Shown here one piece after another: positions 1 through 7,439 of a DNA stretch of 64,000 nucleotides. Location of the stretch: positions 248,001 to 312,000 of the forward strand of contig CAWIZE010000001.1 of assembly GCA_963840545.1 (NCBI GenBank). The letters run 5' to 3'. Source of the stretch: JAKAWQ01 sp963840545. GTDB lineage: Bacteria > Pseudomonadota > Alphaproteobacteria > Acetobacterales > Acetobacteraceae. Made by a program: the position numbers and the translations under genes. Every line of letters starts with the position of its first letter. The stretch's first letter is position 1. Below the pieces are notes generated by a model. It saw nothing but the letters and a program-made list of their open reading frames with translations, had not been told where the DNA came from and searched no databases.

Positions 1-793
1 GCCGGTGTCTCGCGTCCTGTCCGATGGGTGGCACCAGGATCGGCGCGCCTTCGAACACCAGCCTCTCGGCGGCGCCGACCGTGCGGTCGACGAGCGCGCG
101 CTCGAGGAGCTGGCCGCCCGCCCCGACCATCAGCCATCCGAGGCCGGCGAGCCAGCATCGTTCGTGCAGCGTCTTCAGGAACCGCTCCACGTCGGTCCCG
201 TCCTTGACCAGCAGATAGACGTGCAGGCCGCCCGCGCCGGTCAGCCATTGCCGCGTATCTGCATGGAAAAGGCCGGCGCTGGTCGAGCGCCGCGCCACAA
301 AGCCGGTCCACTCCAGGGCAGGGAGCACCGAAACCAGGGCCGGCCAAACGCCGCCTAGCGCCTCGATCCGGGCCGCGACGTGCGGCGGCATCCCCTTCTG
401 ATCGAAGTCAACCAGCGCGACGGCCGGCTGCCCGCAGCGGTAGGCGATGAAATCGGCGGTGCGGGCGATGATCCCGAGCGGCCTGGGGATGCCGTTCAAC
501 GGCGCGAGCTCGCCTTTGGTCACTACCCGTACACGCTCGGGCTGGTCGTCTCGCAGCGCGCCGAGGGCGAGCGCCTCGTTCTGCGCCATCCGGCCGACCA
601 GCTCGGCGAGCTGGCCGACATGATCGAGCCGGACGCGCCGCGCCTCGCCGGCGGACATGACGCATGCGCTGCCGTCGCTCGTGACCGTTCCGTCCGCCGC
701 GAGACCTATGCGCTTGGTGAGCGGCCCGTCCGCCTTGGCGAAGAGTGTGACCTCGAAGGGTATTGCCGAGCCGGTCGTCAGTGGCGCGCTCAT
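1..793 (-). CDS. Mobile-element primase-like protein, N-terminal part (runs off left edge)
   Basis: An open frame begins with ATG at 793 and continues without a stop past base 1, giving 264 codons here. About residues 135-145 carry an acidic ALVDFD motif, and about 60 residues later a GGLHVYLLV motif follows. This D-x-D then x-H layout is that of archaeo-eukaryotic-type primases found on plasmids, phages and islands, so I infer a primase or primase-helicase; the family is not proven because the C-terminal part is outside the window. The start overlaps the upstream gene's stop as ATGA, so it is the last visible gene of a three-gene coupled set. Position downstream of AlpA-like and integrase genes fits a replication module of an integrated element. 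Confidence 0.6.
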   Translation of the reverse strand, partial: MSAPLTTGSAIPFEVTLFAKADGPLTKRIGLAADGTVTSDGSACVMSAGEARRVRLDHVGQLAELVGRMAQNEALALGALRDDQPERVRVVTKGELAPLNGIPRPLGIIARTADFIAYRCGQPAVALVDFDQKGMPPHVAARIEALGGVWPALVSVLPALEWTGFVARRSTSAGLFHADTRQWLTGAGGLHVYLLVKDGTDVERFLKTLHERCWLAGLGWLMVGAGGQLLERALVDRTVGAAERLVFEGAPILVPPIGQDARHR

Positions 794-951
794 GCGCGGA
801 GCCTCACGACCGCGCCATCATCGCCGTGCCAGGCCGCGACGATCAGGCGCTGCGCGGCTTCGGGCGGCACGACCTCGAAGCGCAGAACCCCTGCGCCCTC
901 GCGCTGGATTTCGGCGATCGTCCGGGCGAGCATGTCGGTGGGGGCGTTCAT
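790..951 (-). CDS. Small hypothetical protein, 53 aa
   Basis: A 53-residue protein starting MNAPTDMLARTI. The start codon overlaps the upstream stop as ATGA (948-951), and its own stop overlaps the primase start in the same way (790-793). The sequence has an amphipathic N-terminal helix and a strand-rich C-terminal half and matches no family I recognise. The double overlap is the main evidence that it is translated. Such short proteins between an unknown gene and the primase are common in integrated elements; a role in controlling replication is only a guess. Confidence 0.55.
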   Translation of the reverse strand: MNAPTDMLARTIAEIQREGAGVLRFEVVPPEAAQRLIVAAWHGDDGAVVRLRA

Positions 952-1433
952 GCCGCCCTCACCTGCATGTCGAACGCTTCTTGCGCCTGCCGTAGGATTT
1001 CGGCCTTGGCAGTCTCGAGGTTGGCGTGGCGCTGGATTTCCGGCTCGACCAGCGTGCCGTCCTCGCAGACGACCAGGACATGCTCGCCGTCGCAGGTCGT
1101 CTCGACCAATATCGGCTCGATCCAATGTTGAAAAACTCGCCAGCCGATGACATGCAACAGCCGAATAAAAAGGTCGGCCTCGGTGGGGCGCGCGCCGCTG
1201 TCGTCGTCAATGCTGACCACATAGGCAAGCGCGCCCGGCGCCGCAGGAAGGATCGGCGCGGTCAACGCCTCGATATCGAAATGGTCGGCTTCAAGCGTGC
1301 CGAGAGTATAACCTTCAGGACCAATGAATTCGTATCGAAGAACGCCCTTCGTTCGATTGCTCCGGCGGCTCAGGACGCATGTGACGTGGGCTAAATTGAC
1401 GCAGGCGGTGTCGGTGCGGATGAAGATAGGCAC
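948..1433 (-). CDS. Hypothetical protein of the element, 161 aa
   Basis: I chose the GTG at 1433 because AAAGGAGA lies about 8 bases upstream, whereas the longer open frame to 1688 is arginine/alanine-rich and shadow-like. The 161-residue product begins VPIFIRTDTACVNLAHV (V read as Met) and looks like a soluble alpha/beta protein with an acidic middle and a helical C-terminus. I recognise no domain. It heads the ATGA-coupled set that continues into the 53-aa protein and the primase-like gene. Confidence 0.6.
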   Translation of the reverse strand: MPIFIRTDTACVNLAHVTCVLSRRSNRTKGVLRYEFIGPEGYTLGTLEADHFDIEALTAPILPAAPGALAYVVSIDDDSGARPTEADLFIRLLHVIGWRVFQHWIEPILVETTCDGEHVLVVCEDGTLVEPEIQRHANLETAKAEILRQAQEAFDMQVRAA

Positions 1434-1576
1434 GGGCGGTCTCCTTTGTGGAAGCCGCTGACCGAAGAGACGAGACTTGAGCGAAACGTCCGAGCGGGCT
1501 ATATCGAGGACCTCCTCGTCTTTCGATATCGCCGGCTCTGCCGCCGCGCTGGATCGTCCTCCGGCCGGCGGCAGTT

Positions 1577-1822
1577 CTATTGTGCGGCGATCCTGTCGGC
1601 GAGCCAGGCGCCGAGAAGCCGCTCGGGATAGCGCAGCACCCGCCCCGACAGGCGCAGGTACGGCGGGCCGATCTTCTCCTCCCGCCACCGCAGCAGGCAG
1701 TCCTTGCTGACGCCAACGATCCTCGCCGCCTCGACGGGCCGGAGAAGCCGGTCCTCCGTCAGATCGGCGCCGGCCGGCGCAGCCGAAGGCGTCGGGGCGG
1801 TAGAACGGAGCGATTCACTCAT
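1577..1822 (-). CDS. AlpA/MerR-like helix-turn-helix protein, 81 aa
   Basis: An 81-residue protein with a proline/alanine-rich N-terminal 25 residues and then a winged HTH: LLRPVEAARIVGVSKDCLLRW, followed by a wing with RYPERLL. This is the AlpA / excisionase-type fold used by P4-like satellites and islands as activator or recombination directionality factor. The ATG at 1822 has AAGGAGG at a good distance upstream, which decides the start against a longer frame to 2008. It stands 143 bases upstream of the 161-aa gene and the primase, where satellites commonly keep alpA. It is one of two such HTH genes on this strand, the other at 7063. Confidence 0.75.
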   Translation of the reverse strand: MSESLRSTAPTPSAAPAGADLTEDRLLRPVEAARIVGVSKDCLLRWREEKIGPPYLRLSGRVLRYPERLLGAWLADRIAAQ

Positions 1823-2303
1823 TGACGGGCCTCCTTGCCGCCGCGAATGACGGCGCGCATGCCCGCGAAAATACGGTGCGCGCTGGTAGCAGCTTAGGTC
1901 GAAGGCCGCCGTTGTCCGCCGCTGCCTTTGTCGTCGCCATTGTCTGCCGTCGTCGTCGCATTGCAGCCCAAAGGTCGAAAGACGACGAAACGGCGCGGAA
2001 ACTTGCATGGCAACCTTGCGTCTGCATCATGCCCCGCCCCGCCCCGCAAGAAGCCGCTCAGGACGCGGTTACAGGCGCCTTCGGGGCGGGGGGCTGCGGA
2101 TTCATCGGCCAGGGGCGCCGAGGCCGTCAGGCGCTCAACGTGGCGCGATTTCCGCGCCGGTTTCGGCCGGTCGGTCCCCGAGGCGCCTAGAGGTCGGCGG
2201 CGCGCTCCTCAAGGAGCCGCCGGGCACGCTCCCGCTGCGCCATCGTCACGATGCCGGCCGTCTCGTCTTTTTCGCGGTCGTCATCGGCAGAATTCCTTCT
2301 CGT
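1823..2303. other. Intergenic stretch between hub and AlpA-like genes
   Basis: No convincing gene. On the minus strand a tiny frame starts at 2283, behind AAGGA, but stops after 12 codons; a shifted frame of about 30 codons ending at the TAG near 2188 looks more protein-like, so a small broken gene is possible. The stretch also contains three CCCCG direct repeats near 2034-2047 and a short GC hairpin at 2142-2158. The promoter of the AlpA-like gene should lie in the right-hand half of 1823-2140, but I see no clear consensus. Confidence 0.4.
2196..2221 (-). terminator. Possible terminator hairpin after the hub gene
   Basis: GCTCCT-CA-AGGAGC (2204-2217) is a perfect inverted repeat, extended on both sides by GGCGG and CCGCC. 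It lies about 85 bases downstream of the hub stop in the direction of transcription. There is no run of T after it, so factor-independent termination is uncertain. Confidence 0.35.
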
Positions 2304-4127
2304 TCAACTTTGTGGAGTGACGTAGCTGCTCCCAATCGACCCGATAAATGCCGCCAGCGCGCTGTTGGACGCGAGCGGCACGATCGTCTGAAGCGCCGGC
2401 CCCAGCCCCTGCGGCAGCCCGATCTTGTAGCCGTCGATGCTGCCGATCGCGCCCGGATCGTCAACCGAACGCGTTGCATTACCCAACTGGATCGCCTGAA
2501 GGAGGCCGCCCGGGCCGCTGTCTTGGTAGACCGCGGTCGGCAACAGACGAGCTACGCTTAGCGTCGTCGTCGAGATGGTCTTGCCGCCGAACTCGAAATG
2601 ATGCGAAACGCTCTCGATGTAACCCGTCCAGGGCGTCGAGAATTTGCTAGGCGTGAACTCGAATTTGCAGCCCGGTAAAATATCGACCCTGAGCGGCAGG
2701 ACCACGTTGCTGCGGCCCATGAGCGGCAGCGGATGATGCCAGGACGCGAGCCTCGTCCAGATCGTCGCGACGCTTTGCCACCATTGTCCCGCAGGCGCGA
2801 CGATCCCGGCCGCGATCGGATCGAAAATCCACAAGAAGCTTCCGCCGCTGTCGCTGGCGGGAGTGCACGGCCGATAGCCGTATCGGTAAATCGAAGCCGC
2901 GTCCGCCCCGACCATGAACAGATAGAACGCTGGCGTAACGTTAACGCCCGTCGGCATCATATTGCTCTGGATCCATCCGGGGTCCAAGGCATAGAAATTC
3001 TTGGCCATGCGACTTGAGAAACTGAGGCTGCTCGATATCACGCCAGAGTCCGGCGTGTAGAGCGGGAGCGCGTTCCATCGGCTCATGTCGGGCGCGCCGA
3101 ACGTCCCTGAATCGTTGTTATTCTTGACCGTCAAGGGCAGCGCGACCGTAGGGTTCACCCTCGCGATCAGCATCGGGGCCGCGGGCGTCGCCTGCGGCAT
3201 GCTTGCGCTCGCGAAATAAACGCCATTTGCTGTTGGCGCCTTTGCGACCGCCGTCACCTGTGGAATCGATGCGCCATTGACTTCAATCGTATTCGGAGGC
3301 AAGGGCGGAGGCGCAGGCGCGATCGTCGTTCCGCTGCCGCCCTGCGACACGGGCAACAGGCTGTAGCTCCCCTGGGGCGCCGAGATGCAGAACACCTCGT
3401 AAAGGGGAGAAGGCAGACATTCCTGGAGCTTGGCCAGCCAGCTTTCCTCGGTCCCCAGCAGGAAATTCCCGAAGAAGACGGGGCAGACGTAGTTTTCCCA
3501 GATGCTGCCGATGCACTCCGAGAGCTTGAGGCGCGAGCCCATCCACGGCACTCGCGTCTCGCCCATCAAGCCGCCGGGCGCGAGCATGAACTGGAACAGC
3601 GCCTGCGCAACGAATACCGGAGTCGAGGCGCTCCCGGTGAGCACGCCGAACAGGGCCGGGCTCATGAGCGCCATCGGCCCCGCCTCGGGGATGTCGAGCG
3701 CGGCGCCCAATTCCGTCGCGGTGAAGATGCCGAGGGCCGAGAAAGCCGTGTACATGAACAGGCTGAAAAAGTAAGTGAAATCGAGCCCTTGAACCACCTG
3801 CCGCCGGATCACGCCGTTCGCGGTCCAGGTCAGGGCCTCGCTCGTATCCTGGACGATCCCGACCATGGTTACGGCCGCCCGGCTGCCTCTGCTCATAGCA
3901 ATGACCGCCAACGAGCCCGGCGTGATTATGTCCGCCCAAACGTCAGCATCCTCGACGCCGTTCGGCCCTCCGGGCGGGAGTAGAATTGAGAAAGTTCCGG
4001 CCGCGCCGCCGACTATGGACTTGTTCACGTCGCAGGAAATGATCTGGCCGCCTTGCAGCGACACGGGCGGCAGTTCCCAGGGATAAATATCGACCGTGCA
4101 GTCTACCGTGCTGACGTTTTCGCTCAT
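2304..4127 (-). CDS. Phage tail/baseplate hub-like protein, 607 aa
   Basis: The first 130 residues have the beta-rich pattern of phage tail hub proteins (gpD of P2, gp27 of T4, XkdQ): a strand-rich opening, a DVNKSIVGGAAGTFSILLPP segment, an ADIITPGSL turn, a GIVQDTSEA strand and then a VVQGLDFTYFF segment, equivalent to the family's V-x-GRDF. The middle holds hydrophobic Gly/Ala stretches and a proline-rich linker (about residues 275-290). The C-terminal third has GYIESVSHHFEFGGKTISTTTLSVARLL, typical of the second hub barrel that describes a rotated tail axis. Hubs sit at the tail tip, below the tape measure, and the gene follows the tape-measure-like gene here in phage order. The family call rests on pattern, not alignment. 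No clear ribosome binding site precedes the ATG at 4127. Confidence 0.5.
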   Translation of the reverse strand: MSENVSTVDCTVDIYPWELPPVSLQGGQIISCDVNKSIVGGAAGTFSILLPPGGPNGVEDADVWADIITPGSLAVIAMSRGSRAAVTMVGIVQDTSEALTWTANGVIRRQVVQGLDFTYFFSLFMYTAFSALGIFTATELGAALDIPEAGPMALMSPALFGVLTGSASTPVFVAQALFQFMLAPGGLMGETRVPWMGSRLKLSECIGSIWENYVCPVFFGNFLLGTEESWLAKLQECLPSPLYEVFCISAPQGSYSLLPVSQGGSGTTIAPAPPPLPPNTIEVNGASIPQVTAVAKAPTANGVYFASASMPQATPAAPMLIARVNPTVALPLTVKNNNDSGTFGAPDMSRWNALPLYTPDSGVISSSLSFSSRMAKNFYALDPGWIQSNMMPTGVNVTPAFYLFMVGADAASIYRYGYRPCTPASDSGGSFLWIFDPIAAGIVAPAGQWWQSVATIWTRLASWHHPLPLMGRSNVVLPLRVDILPGCKFEFTPSKFSTPWTGYIESVSHHFEFGGKTISTTTLSVARLLPTAVYQDSGPGGLLQAIQLGNATRSVDDPGAIGSIDGYKIGLPQGLGPALQTIVPLASNSALAAFIGSIGSSYVTPQS

Positions 4128-4137
4128 CGCCGCATAC

Positions 4138-4172
4138 TTTCACTTGTGAAACTTGTCGGTAAGGTCTATATT
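4138..4172 (+). promoter_or_regulatory. Promoter with palindromic operator; predicted leaderless transcript
   Basis: TTGTGA (4144-4149) and TATATT (4167-4172) are separated by 17 bases, a near-consensus sigma-70 promoter facing right. The ATG of the next gene is at 4179, only 7 bases after the -10 box, so the transcript should start at or near the start codon. The -35 box is buried in a perfect palindrome TTTCAC-TT-GTGAAA (4138-4151), and ACTTGT is repeated directly at 4142 and 4152. A repressor binding the palindrome would block the promoter and might also act on the divergent hub gene. Confidence 0.55.
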
Positions 4173-4178
4173 GTTTCC

Positions 4179-4439
4179 ATGGGTGAGCTTGCGCTGCTCG
4201 GCATTTTCTGGGAGGTCCTGGGAACGCCAATTCTGTTCGTCGCTGCGATGTGCGGAGCGATCGTGGCGGCGAGACGCGAGCGCCGGACGCATCCCGCGCC
4301 GGTCGATTTCATCACGTGGTATGGCGGCGCGAGCCGGATCTTCTGGACCGGGTTCCGGATCATGCTCGTGACCGCCGTCATCATTTCGCTGATCGTCCTC
4401 GCCCTGGCCACGCTTTTCGTGCAATCGGGGCCTTACTGA
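4179..4439 (+). CDS. Small inner-membrane protein, 86 aa (holin-like position)
   Basis: An 86-residue protein with two predicted membrane helices: about residues 5-30 (LALLGIFWEVLGTPILFVAA) and about 58-82 (IMLVTAVIISLIVLALATLF), joined by a basic loop RRERRTHP and a WYGGASRIFW segment. It is the only plus-strand gene within the phage-like block and has its own promoter with a palindromic operator. The size and topology would suit a class II holin or a superinfection/immunity membrane protein, but no family signature shows this. It ends 7 bases before the stop of the convergent tape-measure-like gene. Confidence 0.6.
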   Translation: MGELALLGIFWEVLGTPILFVAAMCGAIVAARRERRTHPAPVDFITWYGGASRIFWTGFRIMLVTAVIISLIVLALATLFVQSGPY

Positions 4440-4446
4440 GTCCGGC

Positions 4447-7059
4447 CTATTTCCATGGCGCGCGCGATGGTGCCTCGCTCGACGCCTTTCCGACAACGCC
4501 CGCCGCCGAAGTGATCTCGGCCGCCAGGGTGGTGAGCGCGCCCGCCACGTCGGCGAGCACCTGCCCGAACTCTGCCGCGTTGAGCTGGGCGACGCCGAGC
4601 GGCAAGCTGCCGGCAAGGGCGCGGTTCTTGAGCGCGGTTTGCAGCCCGCCGACTTGTCCCGACATCTCATAGAATTTATTAAGGTAGGCTTCTCCTCTCG
4701 TGTCGATCGCGCCCGTCTTCAGGAACGCCTGCTCCGCGATCGTCCCCTCGTTGTACCCGATCAAAGCCGCCTCAAGATTGCCGCCTCCTTCCTTTAGCCG
4801 CTTGGAGAAGATTTGCGCCCCCTCCGCGATGCTCTGCTCGCGCGTCGTCGGCATAGGATTTGGAGAGCTGATCTGCATTACGTTGAATCCGGCCTTCGGA
4901 TTCTTGCCGAAGCTCGATTCGACGCCCTCCAGCGTCGCGAGCACGCGCGGATCTACGCCGTAGAGCTTCCCCATCCTCATTTGCGCCTGCTGATCCGCCG
5001 CGCTGAGCGGCGTCCCCTTGAGGCCGCTGAGGTAGCTCGGATAGTTCGCCAGCATGTACGGCACGCTGACCGACAGCGGCGGCGGCGGATTCTCGGCCGC
5101 GACCGCGGACGCGAAGCTTTTGTAGTGGCCGATCTGCCAGTTGAGGTAAGCGTTTTCCGCCTCCGACTGGCCGGGCGCGCGGGGAATGTTCAGCGTCGCC
5201 GCCATCAGGCCCGGATGCCCCAGCATCAATGACTGCCATTCCTGGTCCGCCATGAGCACGCCGAACGCGCCGCCGCTCGCCGCCGAGTTGACCATGTATT
5301 TCAGCGCCGCCCGCTGGGTCGGCGTGGCGTTCATCGCCTCCCACGTGCCCGGCTTGCCGTGCGCCTCCACGAACTTCTGCACCGCGCCCATGCTGGTGAA
5401 AGTCCGAACGATGCGCGAGGCCAGCATCGTTTGAAGCGGGGCGTGCCCGATCAGCGCGGTCGCCGAGGTGAGACCTTGCATATTTTGCAGGCCCAACAGG
5501 CCAGTCGGGCCGCCTGGCCCGGCTCCTCTGAATTGCATTTCCCACCCGAAAACCTGGCTTGGCGAGACCGCCGAGGTGGCGCCGATCGAGGCCATATACG
5601 AGATGCCGGCATTGATGTTTTTCATCACTTCGGCCTGGTTGAGGCCGGCCGCGACCGCCTTTTGCATCGCGTCGGCGAACTGAGCGGTCGCACTCGCGGC
5701 GCCGAGCGGCCCCGATTGGATCGCGCCGGCGCCATAGGTTTGAGCCTGTAAAATCGAGCTCTGCACGAGGCCCGTGGGCAGCGTGCTCAGGCCCGGCGCA
5801 AAGCGTGAGGCGCCCAACGTCTCGATCAACCGTGCGGCCGCCTCGGGCGTGCGCTGGACGATGCTGTAGTTGCTGGCGAGGCCCAACATTTCCTGGGGGG
5901 AGAGCCCAAGCCGCGCGCCCATCGCCGAGGGCGCCGTCAGCCCGCTGTAAAGTTGGCCCCGCAAAGCGCCGCCAGGGAATCCGCCCGTGATCCCGTATCG
6001 GGCCGTCGCGATCTGAAAATCGTACCACGGCATCGCGCTCGCGAGCACGGCCGCGGCCGTGCCGGCCGCCTTCTGCGGCGCGGTCACCGCTCCTTTCACG
6101 AGCGAGATGATCTCCTTGCCCGCTTCATAGATCAGGAAGCCGGCCCCGGCGGTGGCGGCGACGACGTCGAGCCCGGGGATCGCGAGCCCCACCGCCTCCG
6201 CTCCGCCTTCCGCCGCGGCCGCTCCACCGGCGCCGAGGCCGAGCATCCGCGCGATGCGGCTGGTCGCGGGCATGCGGCGCGCAAAGTGCTCGGCGGCAGC
6301 TCCCATCAGCACGTCGCCCGCGCCACCACCGCCACCACCACCGCCAGGAGCGCCACGCCCGCGCCGCATCCTTGCCGCAGGCGTGGCCCAGCCGGGTGCG
6401 CCCCCGGGCGCGGCTCCTGGTGCGGCTGCACCGCCCTGCGCCGTGCCCATTCCCGGCGGCCACGGGACCGCGCCAGGGCCAGGCCATGAGGGCGAGGCCG
6501 GCAGCCCCGGGGGCACCCACGCGGGCGGCGCGCCACCGCCTGCACCGGTTCCGATCGCCCGCACGTCGCGGTCGATTCGGCGCAGCAGCGGATCCATCTT
6601 CTCGGAAGGGCCTTGGCTCCATCGGGCGCTGATGAGCGACAGCATCGCGGGATTGGCGAATCCGCCGCCGCCCGATGCGCGGGTCGAGCCCTCGATCGCC
6701 CTCGCGAGCGCGTTCATCGCCGAGGCCATCGCGCCGCCGCCCGCGGCCGCGCCGGCTCCCCCGGCCGCAAGGCCGCCGCCGCCGCTCGCCGTGGCGCCTG
6801 GGGCCGCCTGGGAAATTCCGGGCAGGCCCATGCCGCCGAGCAGCGCGGCGGCTTGAATCACGATCTCCTGGGCGCGGTCGGCCGACCCGGGCGCGTTCTG
6901 GAGGTCGCGAATCGCCCTGAAGATTTCCTGCGCCGGCCGCAAGTTTCCAGGAGGCGGCGTGGTGCCTCCCCGCGTGAACATGGCCTCGCGCTCGGCCGCA
7001 TTCGGCCCGATCTCGCCCTCGCGCGGTGCGCGGCCTCTAACCGTGATTCTGGACGGCAT
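4447..7059 (-). CDS. Tape-measure-like protein with lytic transglycosylase domain, 870 aa
   Basis: Residues 1-300 are extremely Gly/Ala/Pro-rich with long low-complexity runs; residues about 300-340 form a hydrophobic segment (IPGLDVVAATAGAGFLIYEA). Near residues 700-800 comes an SLT-type muramidase domain: LYGVDPRVLATLEGVESSFG with the catalytic Glu in VESSFG, then GFNVMQIS (equivalent of GLMQ) and AALIGYNEG (equivalent of the A-YN-G motif). This combination of a long helical/low-complexity body, central hydrophobic part and muralytic domain is that of phage tail tape measures or ejected virion transglycosylases that open peptidoglycan during injection. The ATG at 7059 lies 3 bases after the stop of the HTH gene, with GGGAGGG inside that gene as its binding site. 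Confidence 0.65.
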   Translation of the reverse strand: MPSRITVRGRAPREGEIGPNAAEREAMFTRGGTTPPPGNLRPAQEIFRAIRDLQNAPGSADRAQEIVIQAAALLGGMGLPGISQAAPGATASGGGGLAAGGAGAAAGGGAMASAMNALARAIEGSTRASGGGGFANPAMLSLISARWSQGPSEKMDPLLRRIDRDVRAIGTGAGGGAPPAWVPPGLPASPSWPGPGAVPWPPGMGTAQGGAAAPGAAPGGAPGWATPAARMRRGRGAPGGGGGGGGAGDVLMGAAAEHFARRMPATSRIARMLGLGAGGAAAAEGGAEAVGLAIPGLDVVAATAGAGFLIYEAGKEIISLVKGAVTAPQKAAGTAAAVLASAMPWYDFQIATARYGITGGFPGGALRGQLYSGLTAPSAMGARLGLSPQEMLGLASNYSIVQRTPEAAARLIETLGASRFAPGLSTLPTGLVQSSILQAQTYGAGAIQSGPLGAASATAQFADAMQKAVAAGLNQAEVMKNINAGISYMASIGATSAVSPSQVFGWEMQFRGAGPGGPTGLLGLQNMQGLTSATALIGHAPLQTMLASRIVRTFTSMGAVQKFVEAHGKPGTWEAMNATPTQRAALKYMVNSAASGGAFGVLMADQEWQSLMLGHPGLMAATLNIPRAPGQSEAENAYLNWQIGHYKSFASAVAAENPPPPLSVSVPYMLANYPSYLSGLKGTPLSAADQQAQMRMGKLYGVDPRVLATLEGVESSFGKNPKAGFNVMQISSPNPMPTTREQSIAEGAQIFSKRLKEGGGNLEAALIGYNEGTIAEQAFLKTGAIDTRGEAYLNKFYEMSGQVGGLQTALKNRALAGSLPLGVAQLNAAEFGQVLADVAGALTTLAAEITSAAGVVGKASSEAPSRAPWK

Positions 7060-7062
7060 GGA

Positions 7063-7287
7063 TCAGCCCTCCCTCTTGCGAGCGGTTCGGATGTCGGCCG
7101 GCGGGCATCGCGCGATGCAGGCGTCGAGCGCCTCGTCCGTCGCCGCGACGCGCTTGCCGATCTTGACCAGCTTCAGCTTCCCGGCGCCAGCGAGGCGATA
7201 GACGCCCGCCCGACATATGCCGCCGAGCCGCTCCCGAATTTCGGGCATGAGGTTCAGGTGCTGGCCGGCAAGAGGAGGAGCGGACAT
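7063..7287 (-). CDS. Excisionase-like helix-turn-helix protein, 74 aa
   Basis: A 74-residue protein with the pattern IRERLGGICRAGVYRLAGAG followed by KLKLVKIGKR and ALDAC, which is the HTH_17 / AlpA-type winged helix: a recognition helix, a basic wing and a third helix. Located just downstream of the integrase gene on the same strand, it is best read as its recombination directionality factor. Unusually, its stop codon is only 3 bases from the start of the tape-measure-like gene, so both are read from one message. Confidence 0.7.
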   Translation of the reverse strand: MSAPPLAGQHLNLMPEIRERLGGICRAGVYRLAGAGKLKLVKIGKRVAATDEALDACIARCPPADIRTARKREG

Positions 7288-7439
7288 GGACGACTCCGAT
7301 GGACTGTCGCGGGGAGCTTTCTTCGCCTCAAGCCGACCGCGAAGGTCGCAAGCCGGCTCCCGTCGTCACTGTCATCGTCCTTGTCGTCGTCTCTGTCGTC
7401 GTCATCCGCCGCAACGGCGGCGGCCGGCACCCGGCGCCG

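Noticed and set aside
380..1150. Plus-strand frames at the left edge
   Set aside because: They lie opposite the primase-like gene and the coupled small genes, whose ATGA overlaps and Shine-Dalgarno sites support the minus strand.
2188..2303. A slippery-site frameshift producing a roughly 30-aa protein after the hub gene
   Set aside because: The GCG AAA AAG site is a weak slippery sequence and the product is too short to judge; kept only as a remark on the gap.
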